Positions 11,999-23,047 of a DNA stretch of 64,000 bases are shown one piece after another. The position numbers and the translations under genes were made by a program. The notes beneath the pieces are model-generated. The model saw only the letters and a program-made list of their open reading frames with translations, ran no database searches and was not told where the DNA came from. Within the stretch, counting starts at the first letter, position 1, and each line of letters begins with the position of its first letter. Source of the stretch: Cyclaneusma minus (Eukaryota > Ascomycota > Leotiomycetes > Marthamycetales > Marthamycetaceae); contig JAKZHN010000064.1 in assembly GCA_037179335.1 (NCBI GenBank), positions 21,094 through 85,093 on the forward strand, read 5' to 3'.

Positions 11999-12692
11999 CT
12001 ACCCTCCGAACAACCAATTCAGTCCCGCTCTGGTCCTCGACACAGACTGGGAGTCCCGGTCTGAGTCTTGGACCCGACTGTTTGCAATAAGCCGAGGTGT
12101 GTCGCGAATAGCCTTCAAGCATTCTTCTGTCCTCTGTTCATCTGCATTCAACCATCGAAGCTTCATGGTCTTCCTCTCCTCCCCCCAAGCAACACTAACT
12201 TGCAGTTTCTCGGCAGTCATCTCGGTGCAGCCCTCAGACGCGCCTATGAAATTAGCGAAGTGGCGCATGCCGAAGCAGTCAAGTCCTGCGAGAAGAGCCT
12301 GCTTCATGTTCTTGTGTCGTGGCGGAGGTAGCCATGCTTCCAAGTCGAGTCGGTCTTGTAGGAGAACAGAGGCTAGCTCTTTGGGGTCATCTGCCCTCAG
12401 CAGGCGGCGAAGGACGGCATATTGGCGATCGTTTTCCTTGCGATGCTGATAGAGCTCGATGAGTTCTAGGGCGTCGTCCCATTGCAGTCCTGCTGCTATA
12501 CCGACAGTCTTAATTCGAGTCTGGAGCAAACGTCTCAATATCGTTGACAAGGCCTTCATCGTCGTCGAACTCTTGCAAAACCTCTTCCCACTCTTTGTCG
12601 GCGAACCGCACTGCACACTCGGTCGAAGGGAATGCATTGTTCTTCACCATCTCTCTTTCGCAAGTTCGAAGGTGGTCCAGAGTGTCTGCCAT
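11999..12692 (-). pseudogene. Degraded paralogue of the 13823-15374 gene (unrecognised family)
   Basis: Read on the minus strand, an ATG at 12690-12692 opens an acidic segment (MADTLDHLRTCEREMVKNNA...) of 60 codons, then a different frame carries on to a stop at 11999. No GT-AG intron of plausible size restores the frame, so a frameshift is likely. The second segment (IELYQH..., then PKELASVLLQDRLDLEAWLP) aligns by eye with the gene at 13823-15374 (KLYQH..., REIATFILRERFSLKNWTPP), so the two are paralogues in divergent orientation. Upstream, a minus-strand TATA-like GACTATATAACTT lies at about 13047-13056. An alternative is a gene with an intron I cannot place, possibly starting at 12989. Function unknown. 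Confidence 0.5.
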
Positions 12693-12989
12693 GTAGTTGG
12701 CCTAGTGGAGCAGGACTCGACTGGCACGCAATTCATCTTTCCCCCGGCGAGCCTCCAACGGATGCAAAGCTGATAGACACCAGCCCCCCGCAATGGACTT
12801 TCCCAACGATTCCTGCCGATTTTCGAACATGTAGCTTGACGTCGATGCCTGGTAAATCCTGCAACGGCTCCCATGTGGACCAATAGAGCCCTGAGCTTTT
12901 TTCCCAGGGTAAGTTCCCCGTATGTTATCTAGCGAGCCGCATGAATACCGTCGTAGTAGGGTTGCTGGAGCAGAGTTGTCGGCGTCCAT

Positions 12990-13822
12990 TTTGTGAGGAT
13001 TATCTGAGATGCTTGGGTGCTGGGAAATGAGAGGGGAGAAGGCAAGTTATATAGTCGCAGGTGTGACTCATGTGAGAGTGCTGGAATACTACTCGGTGAG
13101 TACCCGTTTTCGCTACCACATCATTTGCTATGCGTTAAGAAGATCCCAATGAGCTAGACCCAAGGTAGTTCCGATTCTTTTGGCCCAAGACTTGTTACGG
13201 TTCGTGCGGCGGCCGAGATCTTCGAGTTGGTCGTTTGGCAGATTCTGGTAGCGAGGACGGGAAGACATACGCACAGTGAGGAAGAAAAACAGTTTGACTC
13301 CCCTCATCTTCTGACGTTCTGGTTATATGTGATTTTTTTTTTAAAAAAAAGGTGGTGATGAACCTTTTGCTTTTCCGCCACACAACCCTTGATTGTTGAA
13401 TTGTGCGCTTTTTTTCATTGGGCTTTTCTTTAATTGTGCGCTTTTTTCACTGTCCTTTTCTTGAACTGTGCGCGGAGGAAACTGGTTGAGTGTACCATGT
13501 TTGATACGAAAGGGGTCCTTGGATCACCTTTTTCCCCGCCCTGCAGACCATATTTTCCAAACCTCCCCGAGTGAGTCACTCCATTTGTACCTTCTCAAGG
13601 AAAAATACTATTTAAACTCTCGCAGTCCCAAGATCCAGTGTACAGACCAAAACTACTCGTATCCACTCTGACTTTAAGACCGCACTGATTTCACTCCACG
13701 TCACCAGTCCGATATTCGCACCTCAACAAGACTCGTGCGCATCTTGATCCCAGAAAGTCAACGAAATCTTCTCCTCGCTCAACTACCCAGCTTCAGCACC
13801 TTCTTCACTTCCAGCAGTTATC
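12990..13822. other. Divergent upstream region between the two paralogues
   Basis: Holds a minus-strand TATA-like site (13047-13056) for the left copy and a plus-strand TATTTAAA (13609-13616) about 207 bp before the ATG of the right copy. It also contains a poly-T/poly-A stretch near 13334-13350 and the direct repeat listed separately. Confidence 0.45.
13393..13474. repeat. Short direct repeat, three partial copies of TTGTGCGC plus T-rich tail
   Basis: Units of about 30-35 bp begin (A)TTGTGCGCTTTTTTC and end CTTTTCTT. The third copy is cut after GTGCGC. Confidence 0.65.
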
Positions 13823-15374
13823 ATGGATACTCTGGAGTCTCCCGCTGACATGGAAGTCCGCTACGAGGGCAACCGAGCATTGTTTGACAAATGGGATAAG
13901 AAGGAGCAGGAGGAGAAGGAGAAGGACAAAGCTAGGAAACTACAGCAGAAACTCGACGACCAGTATTACCAACAGAAGATCGTAAATCGAATCCGGAACT
14001 AGGACTTCGAGGCTGCAAAGCAGGAACTGAAGATACTGAGGGCCCAAGAAAAAGAAGCGCTGAACCCGACTCAAGCGGAACTCTTCGATTTCATCCTCAA
14101 CTCTTACGATCAGATCAAGTCATTGTCACGAAGCGAGCCGGTGTACCACCTGATTGAACGCAAAATCCACATCGCCCAAGACGAAATTTTCATTCTGCTT
14201 GCAAGTGGCCGCAAGCATGCAGTGCTGTTGAAAAAGCTGGAAGAATTTGGTACTATGTGGATGGTGCTGAAGTACGCCAACTACATAGCGCTTAATATAG
14301 CAGTGGTTCAGGACTCCGAACGGAAGTCGCTGGAGCAAGGACATTGCAAGAGGCTGAAACTGGCTGCGGAATGGAGCGTGATTGCTAAGCATATCGAGGA
14401 AGACGAAGCCGAGGCGCGAGTTTATAAAGAGAATCTATGGAAGGACCCGCACAATGTTCCTTCGCGCTTTGGTACTGCTGCCTACGGTTCTGTTCTCTGC
14501 CATTTCCTGGACGAGTCTCGCAAGTGCCACATGTGGCGCGAAGACTGGGTGAAAGCCATCAAGCTATACCAACACTACGACCGTGGCGGCGACCTGGCAG
14601 ACTATGTGATAGTTGACCTTCCTGCCAAATCATCTGTTTCTATGAAAACCGCGACGTCACCAAAGGTATGTCTCCGAAGTCTCTCGAATTTCCAATGATC
14701 AGTTTACTAAAGTACTGCAGACAAACAACGATGAGCTCTCGCCTCGCCAGCCCATCACCTTGCCAACTGCTCTGTTAGCTCCCTCGCTAACCGACATTCT
14801 GAAACTCGACGACTGCCGAGAAATAGCCACTTTCATCCTCCGTGAGCGTTTCTCCCTCAAAAACTGGACTCCGCCCAGCAAGTACAACGCTATCAAGGAA
14901 ATAATTCTCGAGGCATTCGGATATTTTCAAAGGCGCTGCTTCGACAGCATTCCGTATGAGACCGATCCGGATACAGAACTGGTCTCTGCCACCGACGACT
15001 GGAAACTCAACGAGAACTGGACGGAAAAAATGGACGCGCAGAACACCGCGAGGCGTAACCAGCAAATTGAGAATTGGAGGCTAGAATGCGAAGCCTCTGA
15101 AATCGAGGGGATTAGGAAGGCAGGCGGCCTGACGGATGAGCAGGATGAGGAGTTGGAGAAGTGGGAGGATAGGTGGCTTGATCGCTGGGATAGGGAATTA
15201 GAGAAGGTGGCTGACATAATGGAAGAGCACATTGACGATATGTGGGAGGACGAATATGTGCCGCCATATTTGAAGATGCAGATAGTCAGGTATTTGGCCG
15301 CACAGGAGGTTATGCAAGAGCAGAAGTTGGGACCGTATAGTTATGGTTGGTGCGAGTCTTGCGATGGTTGGTAG
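13823..15374 (+). pseudogene. Unrecognised acidic/helical protein gene with a single in-frame TAG (codon 60)
   Basis: An ATG at 13823 starts a frame running to 14665, then an intron 14666-14720 (GTATGT...CTGCAG, 55 bp, with TTACTAAAG before the acceptor), then an exon 14721-15374. This makes 498 residues if the one internal TAG at 14000-14002 is ignored. The 21-bp GT...AG around that stop is too short to be an intron. The change fits CAG to TAG, a CpA to TpA transition of the RIP type. The protein is rich in Glu/Lys and looks largely helical, with a charged N-terminal coiled-coil-like segment (KKEQEEKEKDKARKLQQK) and a very acidic Trp-rich stretch near the C-terminus (EDRWLDRWDRELEK). No known domain is recognised. 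It is a paralogue of 11999-12692. Translation could restart downstream, so partial function cannot be excluded. Confidence 0.6.
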
Positions 15375-17169
15375 GTGCCTGGGAATACCACGGGAGATTG
15401 GAGATATTCTGGATCATTGGAAATCTTTCTGAAAATGACTTGTCTTTGGTTGTGGTGAAGCAAGACGCACGAATATCCTGTTCCTCCCTATGGCTCTTTG
15501 GTGATTCCCACAGCCCAGCCTGCAACTCTGCTGAAGTGTTCAGCTCAGGCTATCTGTTATGCGGTCAAGACAAAGAATATGTTTCTTTAAGGTCAATACC
15601 TTGACTAAGACCCGACTACTCTGTTGAAACACATATGCTACTGTCGCTAGCACCATCTGCTTGTCACCGGGAGTGTTTTGTCCGTCTGCAGGCTTTTGAT
15701 GTTTTGCACACAAGCAGCGCGAGCCTTTGTGTGGTGGTCTTCACCTCTTCATCAATTTGAGTCAGGTTTGCTGACCTTCACGGGGAGGTCTTATTTGGCG
15801 TATCTCATGGTTTCCATCGAGGCATGACGCATGTTCAAATGGTTTCAATTTCTGAAGAAAAGAAGATTTCCAACGACCAAGCGCTGATATTTATAGCAAC
15901 TTCTCGGGTCTGGCACGTGATTGACTTTAGCAGGCGAGGGTTGCAAGTGGCTAGGTCAACATAGAACATTCGAGGATGCACTATTCAGCCACTTGAATTC
16001 GCTCCCAGAAAACGCGTTGGCTGGGTTTATGGGGCTTGACAGGCTTTGATTAGGATTAGAGGTACAGTCCAATGAGAAGTCAGAGGATCCGAATTCGGCT
16101 TGAGTGATCTTTGGGAACTTGGGAGAACTCAAAATCTCTGCCTCGTATCCAGACTCGTGGCATACCATAGTACTTGTCCGAACTCGAAGCAAGAGAGACC
16201 GGAAGACCACGAATTTGCAGGTATGAATGGATGTTACCCCCAGAAGTTTCTCTTCCCATGACGTCCATTTGCAGCCAGAAGGCACAGCCCCGAGCTTCCT
16301 GAGAAAGAAGATAACCTTGGAGCACCCGTAACTCAAAGCCACGGCGAAGTGACTGCTTGCCTACCATTACATGCACAGATGTTTTCGATTTTCTGGCTTC
16401 AATAGCGGAGAGAAAGATGTCCCGTCCCATACAAAGATAGGCCACGAAGCCAAGAGTAGCTGGTCTCTACGACAGCATTCGTCTGTGAGTCTAGAATTAT
16501 GCAACATAAGTCTGAACTCCCTTTGAATGATTGGAAATATCCCCAGTGATTGGAAATATCTAAGGATATTCGCAGATGTGAAGAAAATTCTTGAAGTCAG
16601 ACACAGGTTGCTTCTCAGACTACTACGGCTTCAAGATTTGCACATAGTGTACCTTGGCAGCCCAATTGCTTGTCTGGAAATCATTGAATGAAGAGAGGGA
16701 ACGCTCTTTTTATAGCCTGATTTTGGCGCGAATGTGCCACTGCTAAGACATTCAGCTTGAAATGGACTTGGATCGCTTCCGACAGAGTCACGGGCCGTGC
16801 TTGAGTTGCAGTATACCTATAAAGGAGGTCTCCCACGGAACTGGCAACTTCAATACCTTACTATCCCTCAGTATGACAGAACTCACTGTCGGTGAATGAA
16901 TCAGCGGAGGATTACGAGGTATCATGTAGCCTTCAAGTCAAGGTATGTACGCAAACAGAAAACCACCGCGGGTTTTGTCTCTCGGCACTCGAATGTCGTT
17001 TTGGGGGCCAAAAAAAAGAGGAAACACCGCAAGAAGCTGTTCTTATACCTCAGGGCCTCCAAATCTCACTAAGACAGACTTCGGGTGCAATTCCTATTTG
17101 ACTAAACCATGGTCACTTACATCCTACCGCCGCGCCTGAAAATCTTCTCGCATGAAAGTACATGTACAA
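15375..17169. other. Intergenic with isolated TATA-like cassettes (region B)
   Basis: No confident gene. Minus-strand TATA-like sites lie near 15889 (CTATAAATATC) and 16705 (CTATAAAAAG), and a plus-strand one near 16819 (CTATAAAGG). The last two form a divergent pair about 110 bp apart with a CCGACAGAG word between them. Overlapping minus ORFs at 15956-16445 have no recognisable domain. These look like dispersed relatives of the array cassettes. Confidence 0.4.
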
Positions 17170-17338
17170 AAAAAGTCTGAATACGGTCTACAGTCTCCGA
17201 ATAATTGTAATTATTCCAAATAACCAAAAGTATTCCCAATAACTTGAAATTTCCAAATTACTGGGAATACTTCTGGTTATTTAGAATATTCGCAATCCAG
17301 CGGCTGAGCGGAGACTGTATGCCGTATTCAGACTTTTT
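17170..17338. mobile_element. MITE-like palindromic element, 169 bp
   Basis: The terminal inverted repeats begin AAAAAGTCTGAATACGG and continue to CAGTCTCCG (about 30 bp, few mismatches). The AT-rich interior itself contains inverted words (ATTCCCA...TGGGAAT). Non-coding. Size and symmetry fit a miniature inverted-repeat element. Confidence 0.7.
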
Positions 17339-17731
17339 CCCGCCCACTGTACTCTGCCATATGAAGTGGGCTATGAGGCACGAGGTACCCTATGTCTTAT
17401 AGATCCAGCTTCTCGGACTCCAGTCTGGCCTGAAGTCTGCTAAGAATGACGTGGGCGGTCGCGGTGGCACGTGACTCAGCTTCAGATGGAAGTCGCGAAC
17501 AGGCAGGCGCTCTTTCCACACCTCGTCTCTTGAGACGCGTGCACTCACTCTCGACCTTCACCTGCCACGACTACTCACAACATCCTCGAGCACGACACGG
17601 CTGCCACCATTGTGCTCAAGTAGCACGCGTCATTCGTCGCCTCTACCTTTCGCGGATTTGTTGATTTCGAGACTGTCTCTTCGCATCCTCGACCTTCAAC
17701 TCGTCCAAGCACTCCTCGTCACCCTCTCACC
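17339..17731. other. Upstream region of the 17732 gene
   Basis: CT-rich leader-like sequence precedes the ATG. There is no clear TATA box and no other gene. Confidence 0.4.
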
Positions 17732-19136
17732 ATGTCCGATAAACGACCCGCATCCCCGTCGCTGGAGCAGGATGCCAAGAAGATGCGCCTCGATCGCGAT
17801 GCTGGAGAAGCAGAGAAGAGCATTGTTGTGCGCTCGCACGGCCAGAATCCTCCATCGACCGCGGTTGTGAGCATGGACAAGACAATCACGCACATAGTAG
17901 TGGAAGAGGATCATATCACCGGACAAGGATCATTCGCACAACGGCCAAAAATACCAAGATCACCGAGAACAGCAGCACTGGAGTTACCACTACCCAGAAC
18001 ACGGTCGTTGATCGCAAGCCCAGGCGCTTTCAAGTAGTTCAAGATTACTTCCCCTTCATGCTCCTGGCTCCCAAAATCAGAAACAGGAGTAAGCTACATC
18101 TGAGAGCTGAGCATCTGGGTATAGTCTGACAAGTTTACAGTCTACGAGCTTTGTCTCACGCCGGAGGTCAATGCTTACCACGACGAAAGACCTGATGCTC
18201 ACGAACTCGGACTGGAGGTCGCAAAACATATCTATGGTACTAGCGTTCCGGGAATGAACATCATTAAGGTGAACAAGTAAGTCGTCAAGTCATTGTGGAT
18301 CGTGTAGTAACCTTGCTGACTTTGCGTTTTCTGTCAGGCAACTCCACCGCGAGGCCCTCCCGTTCTTCTATTCAAATGTATACCCGCACTTCCACTCGAA
18401 TGGCCCGACTGAATATCTCCCATTCGACCAAACGGACGACGGTCATAATCCATGTGATGGGTTCTACGAGGACGAAATTCACGCGGTAGAGGGTACCGAG
18501 GACCCTGCCTGTTTCAACTTCAGGACTTGGAAGCTCGCCTCCAATGAACTGACTGATGTGATCTATGGCGGCCGTCCTACCCGCATTGACCGCCCAGTTT
18601 TTCCATTCGAGGACGTTCGCGAAGTCATCGTATGGCCTTGGTGTGCTTGGGTGCCAACCCTCGGTATCACTGTTTTTCATGAGGACATGCAAGTCGGATT
18701 CGCTGATAGTGGAAAGCTGCAGTGTCTGCTGTTCCTAGCTGCACCGCAGCTGAAAAGACTCTATCTCAAGATAACATGCTACGTCCCCGGGGACAAGGAC
18801 GACAAGATAGGACCCGAAGGTTACACAAAGGCCATGGGGTTCTTGGTGGCTTCCTTGAGGAGTATTCCCCCTGCTCCTCGACTGGACACCATCACAGTGG
18901 TTTCGGAGTATGTTGACGAAGGTTCAGCGTCAGAATTCCATGAAGAGCAAGAGGCAATCGGAGACCAGATTTTAGCCGTATTGGGACCGGGGTGGAAGGG
19001 ATCTCTAGACTTTCTCGGCGCCAAGGTGAAATATGAGCAAGGGGAATTCGGTGCGGGTTACATCATGCAGTTTTGCAAGGCTGTCGTAGAGCAGAGCGAG
19101 TCTCTTGAGAGTGGGGCAACGGATGCGGAGGTATGA
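17732..19136 (+). CDS. Fungal F-box-like/2EXR-type protein, N-terminal join uncertain
   Basis: The core is well supported: an exon ending 18088, intron 18089-18140 (GTAAGC...ACAG, 52 bp), exon 18141-18276, intron 18277-18337 (GTAAGT...TCAG, 61 bp), exon 18338-19136. The splices rebuild LLAPKIRNRIYELCL and then VNKQLHREALPFFYSNV. This pairing of a PxxIRNxIYEL motif with a later N+QLxxEALPxFY motif is typical of fungal F-box-like/2EXR proteins, thought to be adaptor or hypothetical proteins of expanded families. The ATG at 17732 opens a Lys/Asp-rich N-terminus (MSDKRPASPSLEQDAKK) in a different frame from the core. I found no standard intron that joins them, so there is a frameshift, an unusual intron, or a later start (ATG at 18058). 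The C-terminal 250 residues show no other domain. Confidence 0.6.
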
Positions 19137-19649
19137 GCACAAGTTGAGGAACAAAATCATGATCAGGTTTCAAGACATCGCATATCAACTTCATTGCTAG
19201 ACTTCATGAATGCATCTGAATCGTCTGTCTTCGTAGTGTCTAGAGAGCAGCAGAAGAGAAGGGATGGAAGGATGGGGGGAGATGTGAGGCGGAGTTTCAT
19301 CTGGCCGGGCGGGGAGGTGAACAACGATGCTGCAGAATATGTTGATGTGAGGCTCTCAGGGGTGGTGACTTGGGTGGAAGGGGGCTGTTGGAGCACCAGG
19401 GCAGTGCCTAAGGCAGTGCCAGGACCCCTGTAGACTAGCATAGCTATAAGTAGACGGGCTTTGCCCACCTACCTTCATCAATCAAGTCATTTACTACCGA
19501 CGTATCACTCCAACAGGGGCGGCTGTGGCGGATGATTGATGGGGCTGTGATGTGTTGCTGTGGCGCTCCCCCGTAATTCACAGGTCCAGGTCTCGATGCG
19601 TCGTAATTGATGGCAGTAATCTGCTGAGAACACCAGTCATGTGGTCTCA
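19137..19649. other. Intergenic, no gene seen
   Basis: 3' flank of the F-box-like gene. The ORFs on both strands at 19163-19468 have no recognisable features. Confidence 0.4.
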
Positions 19650-22600
19650 GCTCAAGTTACCGGAAGCATAAATAGGTGACTTGACAACGCTCTCACTTTC
19701 CTTTTCAAAACCCTAGAATGGAACGGAGCACCTCATGTGGACTCTTTTTCGGTGATTGACAATGCGCAGTCAACATCTTCGAGTGGCGAATGCCATTGGC
19801 TATTTTTGTCGGTAGGCAGCAAGGATGAGATCTAGACTGAACATCTTGTTGCAGCCAGGCTTCAACTTCCCATGCAGCTTTGAGGTACGATTCAAGAGTC
19901 TTTAAATACCCTTTACCTTTAGTTCGGGGCCTGGCGAGGACTCGAGCACGTGAGTCATGTCTCTCTAGCGAATTCCGCTCACATGAATATTTTCCACTTC
20001 CTTGGTAACGGAATGAGAGTGTTGCTTCACAACCACCTCGGTGGTCAGGCTTTATGCTCGACAACAGCAGATCGATACTCGACAGCAATGCTGTTGGCTG
20101 ACGATAGAGAGAGCAAATATCAGAATCCCATGGGTCCCAAAATACGCATACTTTCTTCAAACGAAACAGAGGGTGCAAGCACGAGTATGTGATGTCAGAA
20201 CGAGGAAAGTAGACATGCCAACAGTCATCACGCATGTTTTCCATGGATTGTTTCTTTGCAGACATGAAGCGGGACTACACAGTCCTTAAATAACAAACAA
20301 GATTGACAACAGGAACGGATACAAGATGGAAGAGTTGCTTGTCAACAGTTGGGAAAACGGATGATAGAAACTCCCGAAATCCCAAATGAACCGCTCTTTC
20401 TGTTCAAGAGAGGAGGTATCATCATCGCAGGTGCTCTTACGCAACCATCGTTGGAACAAGAAACTAACCGTGTAGTAACGGTCGATTCAGGTTTTCCTTA
20501 CAGATTTGAGGTGGGGGCTACAGAGTCCTTAAATACCTTGACCTTGGGTGCTCAGTACGTGATCCGCTGATTTCTTGCAAACGCTTTCCATCTTCCAAGC
20601 AACAAACGAGAACGGCACCCTACTCCAACAATCCAGCTTTTGCTCGACAGCAGCGACGGATCCTCGATAGCAAGCTGAGAGCTCAATAGTTGATAGCGGG
20701 GAGAACATATTGCACACGACGAGATCTCCCAAAATTTCAACAAGTGACCAAGCTAGGAGTTAGGCCATATAAACGCCGGCTAACTGTGTTAGTGAAGTTA
20801 TAACAAGGAAAATGGAGGCGGTATTGATTCTCAGTCTCTGTGTTTCCGAATTTCCTTGCAGACGTGAGGTGGGACTGCGGAGTCCTTAAATACCCTTAGC
20901 ATCTGCCTTAATCACGTGACTGAAAATATGCTTTCTTCGATTCTTGCAAATACTTTTTTCATTTTACAAGCAAAAAGCGATAGTCTTATCCGACTTCGGC
21001 ATTCTGGCTTGTGCTCGACAGCAGCACAGCTTCTTCGACAGCAATACCAAGAGGACATGATCTCCCAAAATCTCAGAGAGTGACCAAGTCAGGGTCAACG
21101 AAATATGAATGCTGTTAACTGTGTCAATAAAGCCAGATAATGAAGGTAGACGTTGCATTGAACATCACATAAACGATCAGACTCTGGAATCCTTTTCTTG
21201 AAGACTTAAGGCGGGAGCAGGGGATCTTTAAATACCCCTGCCTTGGGTCCTGCGCACGTGACATAAATGCCTATAATCAGAATCCGGTTTCTCGCAAACA
21301 CTTTCCATCCCCAAGCAATAGCGCATGGTGGCTGGCAACTTCGATGGCCTAGATCCATAGTTGACAGCAACAAAGCTTCCTCGACAGCAGTGTTCTTTAT
21401 CAATAGAGGTTAGGAAAACAAATCTGGGATGAACGGATCTCAAGAAATGCTCGAAATGTCACTGCTTCCTTTATATATGAAAGAGAGTACGGTCATCTCA
21501 GATGCTCGTACGCAAGGAATGTTAGAACAAGGAGAGCGCAGATCGCGGTTGCCCTTGTAATCTGTCAGAAACTTCCATGCAGGTTTGGGGTGGAGCTACA
21601 AAGTCCTTATATACCTTTACACTGGGCCCTGGTGAGGACTTGTGCACGTGACTTAGACTTCAACCGATTTCTCGCAATCTCTTCTCGGTAACGAAATGAC
21701 AGGACAACGTTACCGTATTCGTAAGCAGTCCAGCCTCATACTCGACAGCAGCGAAGGCACTCAACAGTAACGTCGTGTGTCACCAGTGAAAGGCAACGGA
21801 TAGCGGACAACGGAACTTCACTAAAGCTCAGAGCATCGTTATTTTCTCAACGTGAGACCAGGGGAATCTCCGCTGCCCTCAAGTAAGTGAAATTAGACAC
21901 GATAGAGAAGGGACGCGGCATTTGCTAAGCTGAGGCAAATCCATGTGGGTTTCTTTCCATGCAGACTTTACCTGGGACTTGCAGTTCCTTATATACCTCT
22001 AGTTCAAGCCTTGGCGAGGAATTGCACACGTGATCTAGGCTTCTACGATGGCCGCCGCCGAACTGCTTTCTCGCAAACGCTTTCCAAGCAATGGACCGAG
22101 AGTGGTAGCTTTACTCCGAGAGTAGTGTCGTTTGGCGACAGTGAGGAAGACGGACGACGGAACTCTTTAAGCTCAAAGTCTGACTGCCTTTTCAATTATG
22201 AGAATCCTAGCTCTATTTCCAAGTGCAATTCGGAATGCCAGGGGCATAAGGCCAGACAAGACATTAGACACACCATCTTAATGGCGATTGACACTCGGAT
22301 ATTTTTGTACAAATTGGAGGTCGGATCACAAGGTCCATATATACCTTTTAGTTTGCCCCTGGTAAAGAAAGATTCAACCACGTGATTTAGGCTTCTATGA
22401 TGGCCAAACTGCCTTCTTGCAATCTTATTCTCCGTGACGAAAGGACAGTGGTGCTCTACGGCGGCAGTCCAGTCCCCTACTCGACAGAAGCAAAGCATAC
22501 AAAACAGTAAGCTCATGAGCATCACTGCCTTTTTTTAACGTAAGAATGAGAAAATGGGAATCTTTGCTGCCCTTGAGTAACTAGTAAGTGAGGTCAGGAT

Positions 22601-22885
22601 GCGGCACAAGAGTGCGCGGTGTTCACTATGGCATAGATTGATGACTTGATCGTCTCATTTTCATACAGACTTAAGGCTTGGTCACAGAGTCCTTATATAC
22701 CTTTTACTTTGGCCCTAGGAGAAGGACTGAGGCACCTGACTCAGGTCTTTCTATAATGGCTGAACTACTCTATAGCAAACACCTCTAAAGCATCCTCGTT
22801 TCGGTGGTAGCCTACTTCGGCAGCCCAGCCCCCTATTCGACAGCAGCCAAAGAATCCTCGACAGCAAGCCATCAGCCAACAATAA
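19650..22885 (-). repeat. Array C: tandem TATA-cassette units, minus orientation, about 345-385 bp each
   Basis: Nine minus-strand units have TATA boxes (GGTATTTAAGGACT or GGTATATAAGGACT) near 19903, 20286 (degenerate), 20530, 20885, 21229, 21607, 21990, 22338 and 22693. Spacings are 383, 244, 355, 344, 378, 383, 348 and 355 bp. Upstream of each (to the right) is CACGTG: 19947, 20913, 21255, 21645, 22027 and 22379, with decayed copies near 20557 and 22732. It sits 25-40 bp from the TATA box. Further upstream are TCGACAGCAG-like pairs spaced 19-21 bp (20643/20663, 21015/21035, 21361/21381, 21742/21761, 22837/22858). Downstream of the TATA box a block like AGTCTGCAAGGAAA recurs about 35-40 bp away. 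One unit (ATG at 20265) has a 186-codon ORF running back into the next unit; other units lack it. Function unknown. Confidence 0.8.
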
Positions 22886-22892
22886 GCAAGAT

Positions 22893-23030
22893 TGTTGACT
22901 CCCCATAGCGGCCAGGGCTTAACCCTAGCCTTAGCGCTAGAGCTCCAGAATCCTTAAAATCCTGCAGCCCACCACGAATAAACACTATCGCTTTCTATCA
23001 TAGTGCCAGCCCCCCTGCATATAACTGACA
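22893..23030 (+). repeat. Left LTR of outer copia element
   Basis: 138 bp, TG...CA. It retains high GC relative to the interior and matches 35885-36022 with scattered transitions. Confidence 0.9.
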
Positions 23031-23032
23031 AA

Positions 23033-23047
23033 TTATAAGCCCGGCGC
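23033..23047 (+). other. Candidate primer-binding site (initiator tRNA-Met anticodon arm type)
   Basis: TTATAAGCCCGGCGC lies 2 bp after the left LTR. It resembles the complement of the initiator tRNA-Met anticodon arm (TTATGAGCCCAGCGC as I recall it), which copia-type elements use through a half-tRNA primer. The differences are transitions. The same TTATAAGCCCGG follows the left LTR of the nested element (28246-28257). Confidence 0.6.
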
